Source: Oscillospiraceae bacterium (GTDB lineage Bacteria > Bacillota > Clostridia > Oscillospirales > Ruminococcaceae). From it: a stretch of 41,980 bases of DNA. Below the pieces are notes generated by a model, which was not told the origin of the DNA, did not search any database, and worked only from the letters and a program-made list of their open reading frames with translations. The DNA lies in assembly GCA_900768705.1 (NCBI GenBank), contig CAAGEB010000099.1, positions 1-41,980 on the forward strand. Reading direction: 5' to 3'. Below, in pieces: positions 7,102 to 13,799 of the stretch. Made by a program: the position numbers and the translations under genes. Each line of letters opens with the position of its first letter. The first letter of the stretch is position 1.

Positions 7102-9051
7102 ATGGGAATGGTAGTACAACACAACATGAACGCATTGAATGCGTACAACAAGCTTAATGCAAACGTAGCAGGTCTTAAGAAGTCTTCCGAAAAGCTTTCT
7201 TCCGGTTACAGAATCAACCGTGCAGGCGACGACGCAGCAGGTCTGGCAATTTCCGAGAAGATGAGATCCCAGATTAAGGGCTTGAATCAGGCAGTTCGTA
7301 ACTCTCAGGACGGTATCAATATGATCCAGACCTTCGAGGGTGCTGCTCAGGAATCCCACTCCATTCTGCAGAGAATGAAGGAACTTGCAACCGAGTCCGC
7401 TAACGGTACATACGATAACGCAACCGACCGCGCTGCTATCCAGCTCGAGTTCGATCAGTTGAACGACGAACTGAACCAGATCGCTGATACCGACTTTAAC
7501 GGTACTGTAGTTCTGAACGGCGGTCAGATGTCCGATGGTCTGAAAGCAGTTGATGGTGAGTTTGATTATGCAAATAAGGCAGGTCAGGCATCTGATGCTC
7601 AGGCTAAAAAACTTGCTGACCTTCAGAAAGAGTTGGCTGCTGTAACGGATCCTTCTAATAAGGGTATGGATGTTGATGATCTGGCTTATACCAAGAGTGC
7701 TGCTGACAATCTGTGGAAAGATCTTGGCCTTGACACAGAAAGCGTTACAGACATTACAATCACATTTACAGCTGACAAGGATGGCAATTTCAAGGCTACA
7801 GGTGCTGTTGATAATGCCACCGGTGACAAACTTGATGTTGATCTCTCTAATGTAACAGCTTCTAACTCTACCAGAACTGGTGCAACCGGTGAGGGTGGCT
7901 TTAAGATTTCAACAAAATCTCAGGCAGACATTACAAATGCTATTTTTGATGCGTCTAGTCTTAATGAGGGTGACATTGTAGCGGTTAAGTTCACCAATAC
8001 AAATGAGAAAACATATGCACCTAAGAATGTAGGATTTGATGATGATGCAGCCAATGAATTAGATGGTAAGTTCTCATATAATCACGATGCAAAGCTTGAA
8101 CTTACAAGTGCACTTACCGATGAGACCATGTCACAAGATTGGAAAACTGTGCTTGATAAATTGAGTGCTACATCAGTCAAAGTTGCATACACTGCAGCTG
8201 CTGCTTCTACTGGAACAGCTCTTACAGGTACTGTGTCAATTGATGATACTACAACATTTACTATTGCTGCAGATGGAAAAATTACATTAACAGCTGCTAT
8301 TGGTTCTTTAGCAGCTGGTACGGAAGTTGGTAAATTTACAGCAGATTCTAGCGTTGTTCAGCTGTCAAGCTACACAACAGCTGGTGCTGTAAATGCTACA
8401 TATGGACTTAATGTTGAAAGCTATAATGCAGCAGATCCTAGCGTAGTACCTGATGCATCGCATGATGCAACGGCAACAGCAGATGTTTCTGCTGCAGAGG
8501 CAAAGAGAGCTGAAATTCAGGATCAGATTGATAATATTGGAAATAGCACTGGCGTTTCTATAGCTGATTCGTTTAACAATTCTACTGCCAGAATGACCTA
8601 TACCGATAATATCACTCTTCAGACCGGTGCTCGTACTAAGGATAGTGTAAACTTTACATTCCAGTACAACACTGACAAGACCGCAGACATGGGCGAGCTT
8701 AAGGCTAACCTTAACATTTCCGCTCGTGAGGATGGTCTTGCTACAGAAAAGTTGTCGCTTGCAACACAGGACGACGCTAATGCTGCTATCGACCAGATCG
8801 ACAAGGCTATCAACAAGGTTTCCATGGTTCGTGCAACATTCGGTTCTATGCAGAACAGACTTGAGCACAAGATCACCAACCTGACCACCACTTCCGAGAA
8901 CCTGTCCGAAGCTGAATCTTCTATCCGCGATACAGATATGGCTTCCGAGATGATGAACTACACCAAGTTCAACATTCTCCAGCAGGCAGCTCAGTCCATG
9001 CTCGCACAGGCAAATCAGCAGCCGCAGTCCATTCTGCAGCTCCTCGGCTAA
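7102..9051 (+). CDS. Flagellin, expressed copy
   Basis: Flagellin is the filament subunit, secreted by the flagellar type III apparatus. The 649 residues have the conserved N-terminal D0/D1 region (about 1-150, with SSGYRINRAGDDAAGLAISEK). The C-terminal D1/D0 region (about 545-649) ends in SMLAQANQQPQSILQLLG. The roughly 390 residues between them are a variable, Ala/Thr/Asp-rich surface domain with more AT-rich codons than the ends. The start has AAGGAGG 9 nt upstream and a sigma-28 promoter. It is paired with an inverted second flagellin at 20627-22375. Both ends are nearly the same protein while the middles differ, as expected of antigenic variants. Confidence 0.97.
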   Translation: MGMVVQHNMNALNAYNKLNANVAGLKKSSEKLSSGYRINRAGDDAAGLAISEKMRSQIKGLNQAVRNSQDGINMIQTFEGAAQESHSILQRMKELATESANGTYDNATDRAAIQLEFDQLNDELNQIADTDFNGTVVLNGGQMSDGLKAVDGEFDYANKAGQASDAQAKKLADLQKELAAVTDPSNKGMDVDDLAYTKSAADNLWKDLGLDTESVTDITITFTADKDGNFKATGAVDNATGDKLDVDLSNVTASNSTRTGATGEGGFKISTKSQADITNAIFDASSLNEGDIVAVKFTNTNEKTYAPKNVGFDDDAANELDGKFSYNHDAKLELTSALTDETMSQDWKTVLDKLSATSVKVAYTAAAASTGTALTGTVSIDDTTTFTIAADGKITLTAAIGSLAAGTEVGKFTADSSVVQLSSYTTAGAVNATYGLNVESYNAADPSVVPDASHDATATADVSAAEAKRAEIQDQIDNIGNSTGVSIADSFNNSTARMTYTDNITLQTGARTKDSVNFTFQYNTDKTADMGELKANLNISAREDGLATEKLSLATQDDANAAIDQIDKAINKVSMVRATFGSMQNRLEHKITNLTTTSENLSEAESSIRDTDMASEMMNYTKFNILQQAAQSMLAQANQQPQSILQLLG

Positions 9052-9136
9052 TCGGCTTAGTAGCTTAGCAGCTTAGCTGATTTACTTAAAACTGAATAGT
9101 TTGCCCCCGCCGAAAGGCGGGGGTTTTGCGTTTATA
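9007..9136 (+). repeat. Flagellin 3'-end inverted repeat, left copy
   Basis: The last 45 nt of the flagellin gene and 85 nt beyond it, including the terminator, are identical to the reverse complement of 20534-20671. The only difference is that this copy has two units of the 8-bp AGCTTAGC and the other has three. Confidence 0.9.
9102..9133 (+). terminator. Flagellin terminator
   Basis: CCCCCGCC (9104-9111), a GAAA loop, GGCGGGGG (9116-9123) and then TTTT. Confidence 0.92.
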
Positions 9137-9208
9137 TATTTATTTGACAGCCCGGTATTATTTCTCATATTTTTTTAAATATATGTAGAAAAATTTTCAC
9201 AAGTATGG

Positions 9209-9214
9209 TATAAT
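9209..9214 (+). promoter_or_regulatory. Extended -10 promoter of the EAL gene
   Basis: TATAAT is preceded by TGG, giving an extended -10 motif. No good -35 box is visible 17 nt upstream. Confidence 0.5.
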
Positions 9215-9249
9215 TGTAAATATACAGGATGAAAAAGGAGGTGCTGTCG

Positions 9250-11202
9250 GTGAATGTATGGGAAAACTGGCATGATCTGAACTGTAAATGTCAGCTATTG
9301 GCTTTGTTGGTTGTGGGAATAATCATTATAGATTTTGTCAAAAACCAAAAATTGCCGCTGCGATCCACAAAGGTTTTCGGGGGTTTTCTGGGTGTTTGTT
9401 TCCTCAACCTGATAATGGATATAGTCACCTATAACACACTGCTGAATTACAGAACCGTTGATCCCGAGCTGAATCGCTTTGTGCATTATATCTTTATGAT
9501 TAGCGTGGAGCTTCTTGCGGTGACGATGTTCGTGTATGTGTCCAACCTATCCGGAGAGCAGAGAAGCTTTTCTCTGAAAAGAATGCTGTTATGTCAGCTG
9601 CCATTCCTCACAGGAGCGGTAGTCTCTGCATTTATGCCGGTTTATTATGTGGTGAACGAGCATGGAGCCTATTCCTACGGACCTATGGTTTCCATACTTT
9701 ATGGAGCAATAACACTGTATATAATCGGCACCTTTGTATTGCTTGCCAGAAAACCGCAGGAGGGACTTCATGCGGATGTTGCCGAAAACCTTAGGAAGGC
9801 AAGAATTACAATCTTTATCAGCCTTATGGTGTGGGTTACTATCGCAATTGTACAGTTTTTCAGCAAGTTTATTCTTGTTTCTTCACTGGGCAATTGCTTT
9901 ATGGCACTGTATATTTACCTTTTCTTTGAAAATCCAAAAAAATTTTCCGATGAAGAAACAGGTACTCTGAACCGTCAGGCATTTCATGTTATGGTTCCCG
10001 AAATGCTTTCAAGGAAAAAAACCTTCTGGCTGGTAAGCCTTACTATTGATGACAACGAACGGATAAAACGCAGTATGGGTTACGACCGTATGCGTGAAAT
10101 TATAAGGTGTGCGGCAGGCTGTATAAAAAAGGTACTCCCGAAAATCCTTGTCTTCCGTTCCCGGACAAACACTCTGACAATGTTTGTTTCGGATAAGGAA
10201 GAGCTGGATTTGCTTCTGAAAAATTCGGAGAATTTCAGCTTTGAGCTTGAAAATCGATCCGAACCTTTTGTCCCGAAGTATCATATCACGGTTCTGGAGT
10301 GTCCTAGATTTGCCTCAGCCTCCGACGAGGTTTACGACATTATGGACTATACTCTGAACCGTTATCACCCAAAAGAAAGCGGCATAGTATTTTTCATTGA
10401 CGATGACGCAATTAAATCCAAGAAAAGATACAACGATGTTCTGAAAGTACTTACCAAGGCAGTCAGCGACAAATCTTTTGATGTGGTTTACCAGCCGATT
10501 TATTCCACTTCCGAGAAGCGTTTTGTTTCGGCGGAGGCATTGGTGAGAATGCAGAACTGCGGAAAGCTGGGCTTTATTTCTCCGGAAGAGTTTATCCCAA
10601 TGGCAGAGGAGCATGGGTATGTTGCCGAAATCGGCAGTATCGTATTTGAAAAGGTGTGCAGCTTTGCCGCAGAACACAAGCTGCGGGAAGCGGGAATAGA
10701 GTATATAGAGGTCAATTTATCGGGACTGCAGGTGGTTGATCCGATGCTCCCGGAGCAGTTATCCGGGATTATGAGAAAATACGGCATTGATCCATCCTTT
10801 TTCAATCTGGAGATAACAGAGTCTGCTTCAATTGAGGGCGGCGATATTATGACGGCAAATATGGCTCTGTTGAGGGAAATGGGATGTCAGTTTTCTATGG
10901 ACGATTTCGGGACAGGCTATTCCAACCTGTCAAAAATGGCACAGATAAGCTACGAAATTGTAAAGCTGGATAAAAGCCTTATCTGGCCTGCTTTCGGCGA
11001 AAACAGCGGCGAGCCTATGATTGTGCTTACAAATTGTATCAATATGCTGCTCCAGTTGGGTTCTCACATTGTTGCCGAAGGCGTGGAAACCGTAGAGCAG
11101 GTGGATTTTCTCGCCTCAATGGGGGTAAATTACTTGCAGGGGTATTATTTCAGCAAGCCGGTTTCCGATGTTGATTTTCTGCATAAAATAAACGCAGAGT
11201 AA
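9250..11202 (+). CDS. Membrane-bound EAL-domain c-di-GMP phosphodiesterase with degenerate GGDEF
   Basis: The 650-residue product has about seven or eight membrane helices in its first 230 residues. A region of about 165 residues follows at the place of a GGDEF domain but lacks the GGDEF motif. A complete C-terminal EAL domain (about 405-650) completes it. EAL signatures are present: SAEALVR, NLEITES, DDFGTGYSN, KLDKSL, AEGVE and QGYYFSKP, so hydrolysis of c-di-GMP is likely. I chose GTG at 9250, because AAGGAGG lies 8 nt upstream of it. The in-frame ATG at 9229 overlaps that site. It follows the flagellin gene on the same strand behind a strong terminator. Low c-di-GMP usually favours motility, so this neighbourhood makes sense. 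The membrane sensor's signal is unknown. Confidence 0.9.
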   Translation: MNVWENWHDLNCKCQLLALLVVGIIIIDFVKNQKLPLRSTKVFGGFLGVCFLNLIMDIVTYNTLLNYRTVDPELNRFVHYIFMISVELLAVTMFVYVSNLSGEQRSFSLKRMLLCQLPFLTGAVVSAFMPVYYVVNEHGAYSYGPMVSILYGAITLYIIGTFVLLARKPQEGLHADVAENLRKARITIFISLMVWVTIAIVQFFSKFILVSSLGNCFMALYIYLFFENPKKFSDEETGTLNRQAFHVMVPEMLSRKKTFWLVSLTIDDNERIKRSMGYDRMREIIRCAAGCIKKVLPKILVFRSRTNTLTMFVSDKEELDLLLKNSENFSFELENRSEPFVPKYHITVLECPRFASASDEVYDIMDYTLNRYHPKESGIVFFIDDDAIKSKKRYNDVLKVLTKAVSDKSFDVVYQPIYSTSEKRFVSAEALVRMQNCGKLGFISPEEFIPMAEEHGYVAEIGSIVFEKVCSFAAEHKLREAGIEYIEVNLSGLQVVDPMLPEQLSGIMRKYGIDPSFFNLEITESASIEGGDIMTANMALLREMGCQFSMDDFGTGYSNLSKMAQISYEIVKLDKSLIWPAFGENSGEPMIVLTNCINMLLQLGSHIVAEGVETVEQVDFLASMGVNYLQGYYFSKPVSDVDFLHKINAE

Positions 11203-11258
11203 GCTGTATGCAATGAAAATAACAGGCTTATTTTCCATTTCGGCAGAATTCCGGTATA

Positions 11259-11298
11259 TAAAAAGGCGCCCACCGAAAAGTGAGTGCCTTCTTTGTTT
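11259..11298. terminator. Shared terminator of two convergent units
   Basis: A hairpin with arms GGCGCCCAC and GTGAGTGCC around CGAAAA has T runs on both sides. It ends both the EAL gene (plus) and rplM-rpsI (minus). Confidence 0.75.
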
Positions 11299-11332
11299 TG
11301 CAATCCACATTCCCCAAACAGGGAATGAAAAA

Positions 11333-11731
11333 TTATCTCTTGGAGAACTGCGGAGCGCGACGAGCGGCTTTGAGACCGTACTTCTTTCTTTCCTTCATTC
11401 TCGGGTCACGAGTGAGGAAACCTGCCTTCTTGAGAACAGGACGCAGCTCATCGGAATACTGGAGCAGTGCTCTAGAAAGGCCGTGGCGGATTGCGCCTGC
11501 CTGTCCGGTAACGCCGCCGCCGGTAACGGTGCAGATGATGTCAAACTTCTCTGTAGTATCGGTAAGAGCCAGAGGCTGACGAACGATAAGCTTCAGAGTG
11601 TCGAGACCGAAATATTCATCGATATTTCTGCCGTTGATAGTGATGGAACCGCTTCCGGGATACACTCTTACTCTTGCAACGGAGTGCTTTCTTCTGCCTG
11701 TTCCGTAGTAATAAGGTTTAGATTCGTACAT
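11333..11731 (-). CDS. rpsI: 30S ribosomal protein S9
   Basis: S9 is a small-subunit ribosomal protein whose C-terminal tail reaches the P-site tRNA. The 132-residue product has the family start YYGTGRRKHSVARVRVYPG, the GGGVTGQAGAIRHGLSRAL block, and the basic end KKYGLKAARRAPQFSKR with the invariant final S-K-R. The ATG at 11731 has AAGGAGG upstream. It follows rplM by 12 nt in the usual L13-S9 operon order. Confidence 0.98.
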   Translation of the reverse strand: MYESKPYYYGTGRRKHSVARVRVYPGSGSITINGRNIDEYFGLDTLKLIVRQPLALTDTTEKFDIICTVTGGGVTGQAGAIRHGLSRALLQYSDELRPVLKKAGFLTRDPRMKERKKYGLKAARRAPQFSKR

Positions 11732-11743
11732 ACAAAGCCCTCC

Positions 11744-12172
11744 TTAAAATTTGTACTCAACCGGCTTCTGAGCCGCATTCTTATGCTCTGCACCTGCGTA
11801 GCAGCGAAGTCTTGTGAGAGCCTTTCTTCCAAGGGTAGAGTTAGGCAGCATGCCGTTTACGGCAATGGTCATTGCCTTCTCGGGGTTCTCCTTCATCAGC
11901 TTGTCGTAGCCGACTTCCTTCAGATGTCCGATCCAGCCGGTGTGCCATCTGTAAACCTTCTTCTCCAGCTTCTTTCCTGTAAGGACAGCCTTGGAGCAGT
12001 TGATGATGATTACATGATCGCCGCAGTCGCAGTGAGGTGCGAATGTGGGCTTATGCTTTCCTCTCAGAAGATGCGCAGCTGCTGCAGCAACACGGCCGAG
12101 GGGCTTGTCAGCAGCGTCAAGGATATACCATGTGCGCTCTACTGTTTTTGCGTTAGGCATATAAGTTGACAT
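11744..12172 (-). CDS. rplM: 50S ribosomal protein L13
   Basis: L13 is a large-subunit assembly protein. The 142 residues contain the typical WYILDAADKPLGRVA start, AAHLLRGKHKPTFAPHCDCGDHVIIINC, the RHTGWIG-like YRWHTGWIGHLK segment, and MLPNSTLGRKALTRL. The ATG at 12172 has AGGAGG 8 nt upstream. It is first in the L13-S9 operon, with its own consensus promoter about 70 nt upstream. I could not identify a known L13-leader structure in the short 5' region. Confidence 0.98.
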   Translation of the reverse strand: MSTYMPNAKTVERTWYILDAADKPLGRVAAAAAHLLRGKHKPTFAPHCDCGDHVIIINCSKAVLTGKKLEKKVYRWHTGWIGHLKEVGYDKLMKENPEKAMTIAVNGMLPNSTLGRKALTRLRCYAGAEHKNAAQKPVEYKF

Positions 12173-12241
12173 AAACTTCCTCCTGTAAATGATAATTTGA
12201 TAATCGAAAACTTTCTGTCTTCAAAAATACTCAACTTCCAC

Positions 12242-12270
12242 ATTATACAGCCTTTTTCAGGTTTTGTCAA
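12242..12270 (-). promoter_or_regulatory. rplM-rpsI promoter
   Basis: On the minus strand TTGACA (12265-12270), a 17-nt spacer and TATAAT (12242-12247). The rest of the 388-bp gap, 12271-12460, is AT-rich and shows nothing else I can support. Confidence 0.85.
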
Positions 12271-12460
12271 GGGGTTTTTGGCGTAAATTTAAAATATATC
12301 CGATTTTCTTTCCGTTTCTCTCTGTTTCTCTCGCTATTTCTCATTTTCTTAAAGTTGATTTCATTTTTGTTTTTGCCTTCAAAAAAACTATTAAAGTCTA
12401 TTATCGACGAGTATAAAAGAGAATATCCCGATTATTTTAAAAATTTTCCAAAATAAGGTC

Positions 12461-12489
12461 TTGACAAATTGAAAAATGTATTGTATAAT
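12461..12489 (+). promoter_or_regulatory. Promoter of the metal-efflux operon
   Basis: TTGACA (12461-12466), a 17-nt spacer and TATAAT (12484-12489). Confidence 0.88.
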
Positions 12490-12496
12490 ACAATCA

Positions 12497-12522
12497 AACA
12501 GTTGAACAGTTATTCAAATGTT
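12497..12522 (+). promoter_or_regulatory. ArsR/SmtB-type operator
   Basis: A 26-bp inverted repeat with arms AACAGTTGAA and TTCAAATGTT (one mismatch) contains TGAACA-N2-TATTCA, the pattern bound by SmtB/CzrA-type repressors. It covers the predicted transcription start, so binding would block initiation until metal releases the repressor. The site is seen in the sequence; the regulator match is inferred. Confidence 0.75.
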
Positions 12523-12560
12523 TTAATGATTAAAAGCCGTACATTACAAAAGGAGCGGAT

Positions 12561-12917
12561 ATGGTAAACGACATTCCCCACTGCGAGTTTATGCACGCCC
12601 ATCCGGACACTATCCGGAATATAAAAGACAGAATGCCGGACGATGATACGCTGATCGATTTAGCGGAGCTTTTCAAAGTTTTCGGCGATTCCACGCGGAT
12701 AAAAATACTGAGCGCCCTTTCAGGCGGAGAGCTGTGCGTCTGCGATATCTCTACTGTTGTGGGAATGACTAACAGCGCAGTTTCACATCAGCTGAGAATT
12801 CTCAAAAATGCCAAGCTGGTAACTTTCCGTCGTGACGGAAAAACCGTGTTCTATTCCCTTGCCGACAATCATGTAAATACCATTCTCAGGCAAGGCTTTG
12901 AACATGTGAATGAATAG
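12561..12917 (+). CDS. ArsR/SmtB-family metal-sensing repressor, zinc/cadmium type
   Basis: The 118-residue winged-helix repressor has ELFKVFGDSTRIKILSAL, the ELCVCD motif that supplies the alpha-3N cysteine pair in CadC/ZiaR types, and the recognition helix SAVSHQLRILKNAKLV. The C-terminal helix has D, H, H and E spaced D-x-H-x10-H-x2-E, exactly the alpha-5 site of SmtB/CzrA. The N-terminus HCEFMHAH offers more ligands. It therefore appears to have both metal sites, as in ZiaR, and zinc or cadmium is the likely signal. The ATG at 12561 has AGGAGCGG upstream. It is first in an operon with its efflux ATPase and lies just after its own operator. Confidence 0.92.
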   Translation: MVNDIPHCEFMHAHPDTIRNIKDRMPDDDTLIDLAELFKVFGDSTRIKILSALSGGELCVCDISTVVGMTNSAVSHQLRILKNAKLVTFRRDGKTVFYSLADNHVNTILRQGFEHVNE

Positions 12918-12925
12918 GAGGAGCT

Positions 12926-13525
12926 ATGGATTTCTGGGACAGATTTGCAGGACTTTATGATTTTGCGGAATCCTTTAACGACAATGTTTACCGCAGAATG
13001 ACCAATCTAACAACAATGCTTATTCCTTTCGGAGCAAAGGTGCTGGACTGCGCCGCAGGCACCGGCGAGCTTTCCCTTGCAGCAGCTAAAAAGGCGGGGC
13101 ATGTTATTTGTACCGACAATTCGGAGAGAATGCTTGCCGTTGCCAGAGAAAAAGCGGAAACTCTCGGAGCCACCAATATATCCTTCGGAAAGTGCGATAT
13201 TTATTCAATTAATCAGCCCGACGATACCTTTGATACGGTAATTGCGGGAAATGTGCTTCATCTGCTGGACGATCCCGAAGCGGCTCTGAAAGAGCTGTGC
13301 AGAGTGACGAAGCCCGGCGGAAAAATACTTCTTCCCTGCTTTACCACCTACGGAAGCAACAGCAAGCTGCTTAAGCTTTATAAGAAAATCGGCTATAAAG
13401 GCAGAGAATTCACACCCAACGGTTATTGCAGAATGATTGCTAACACTCATTGCGGACGGGTTAAGGGTAAAATTATTCCGGGAAAAATTCCCTGCTGTTA
13501 TGTAGTGATTTACAAGAAACAATAA
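12926..13525 (+). CDS. Class I SAM-dependent methyltransferase
   Basis: The 199-residue protein has the Rossmann-type motif I VLDCAAGTGELSLAAA (about 39-54), an acidic loop TDNSERML, and the post-motif FDTVIAGNVLHLLDDP, as in UbiE/Methyltransf_11 enzymes. The substrate is unknown. It starts 8 nt after the ArsR gene and precedes a metallochaperone, so it belongs to the metal operon. The C-terminal third is unusually rich in cysteine (YCRM, THCG, PCCY). The set does not match the arsenite methyltransferase ArsM pattern as I know it. Metal binding or modification of a thiol compound is possible but speculative. Confidence 0.85.
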   Translation: MDFWDRFAGLYDFAESFNDNVYRRMTNLTTMLIPFGAKVLDCAAGTGELSLAAAKKAGHVICTDNSERMLAVAREKAETLGATNISFGKCDIYSINQPDDTFDTVIAGNVLHLLDDPEAALKELCRVTKPGGKILLPCFTTYGSNSKLLKLYKKIGYKGREFTPNGYCRMIANTHCGRVKGKIIPGKIPCCYVVIYKKQ

Positions 13526-13537
13526 AGGAGAACTGTT

Positions 13538-13759
13538 ATGAAAAAGACATTTAAGCTGATTGATCTGGACTGTGCCAACTGTGCCGCAAAAATGGAGAAT
13601 GCAATAAAGAAGATTGACGGCGTGAAAAATGCCACGGTCAGCTTTATGACGCAGAAAATGACCATCGAAGCCAACGATGACAGTTTTGACGAAATCGTCA
13701 AAAAAGCGGTGGAATGCTGCAAAAAGGTTGAGCCTGACTGTACGGTGGTAATCAAGTAA
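13538..13759 (+). CDS. Heavy-metal-associated (HMA) domain protein, metallochaperone-like
   Basis: A 73-residue single HMA domain with the metal-binding loop DCANC (residues 11-15) near the N-terminus and the usual beta-alpha-beta-beta-alpha-beta length. There is an extra CC pair near residue 60. It lies 12 nt after the methyltransferase and 40 nt before a P1B ATPase that has no HMA domain of its own, so it probably supplies the detached metal-binding domain or delivers metal to the pump. AAAGGAG precedes the ATG. Confidence 0.9.
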   Translation: MKKTFKLIDLDCANCAAKMENAIKKIDGVKNATVSFMTQKMTIEANDDSFDEIVKKAVECCKKVEPDCTVVIK

Positions 13760-13799
13760 CAAATCAGACAACCTGAACAGACGGTTACTGGAGGAAAAC

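Noticed and set aside
9050..9085. CRISPR-like repeats
   Set aside because: The 8-bp units are directly adjacent without spacers, and no cas gene is present. I saw no CRISPR array anywhere in the window.
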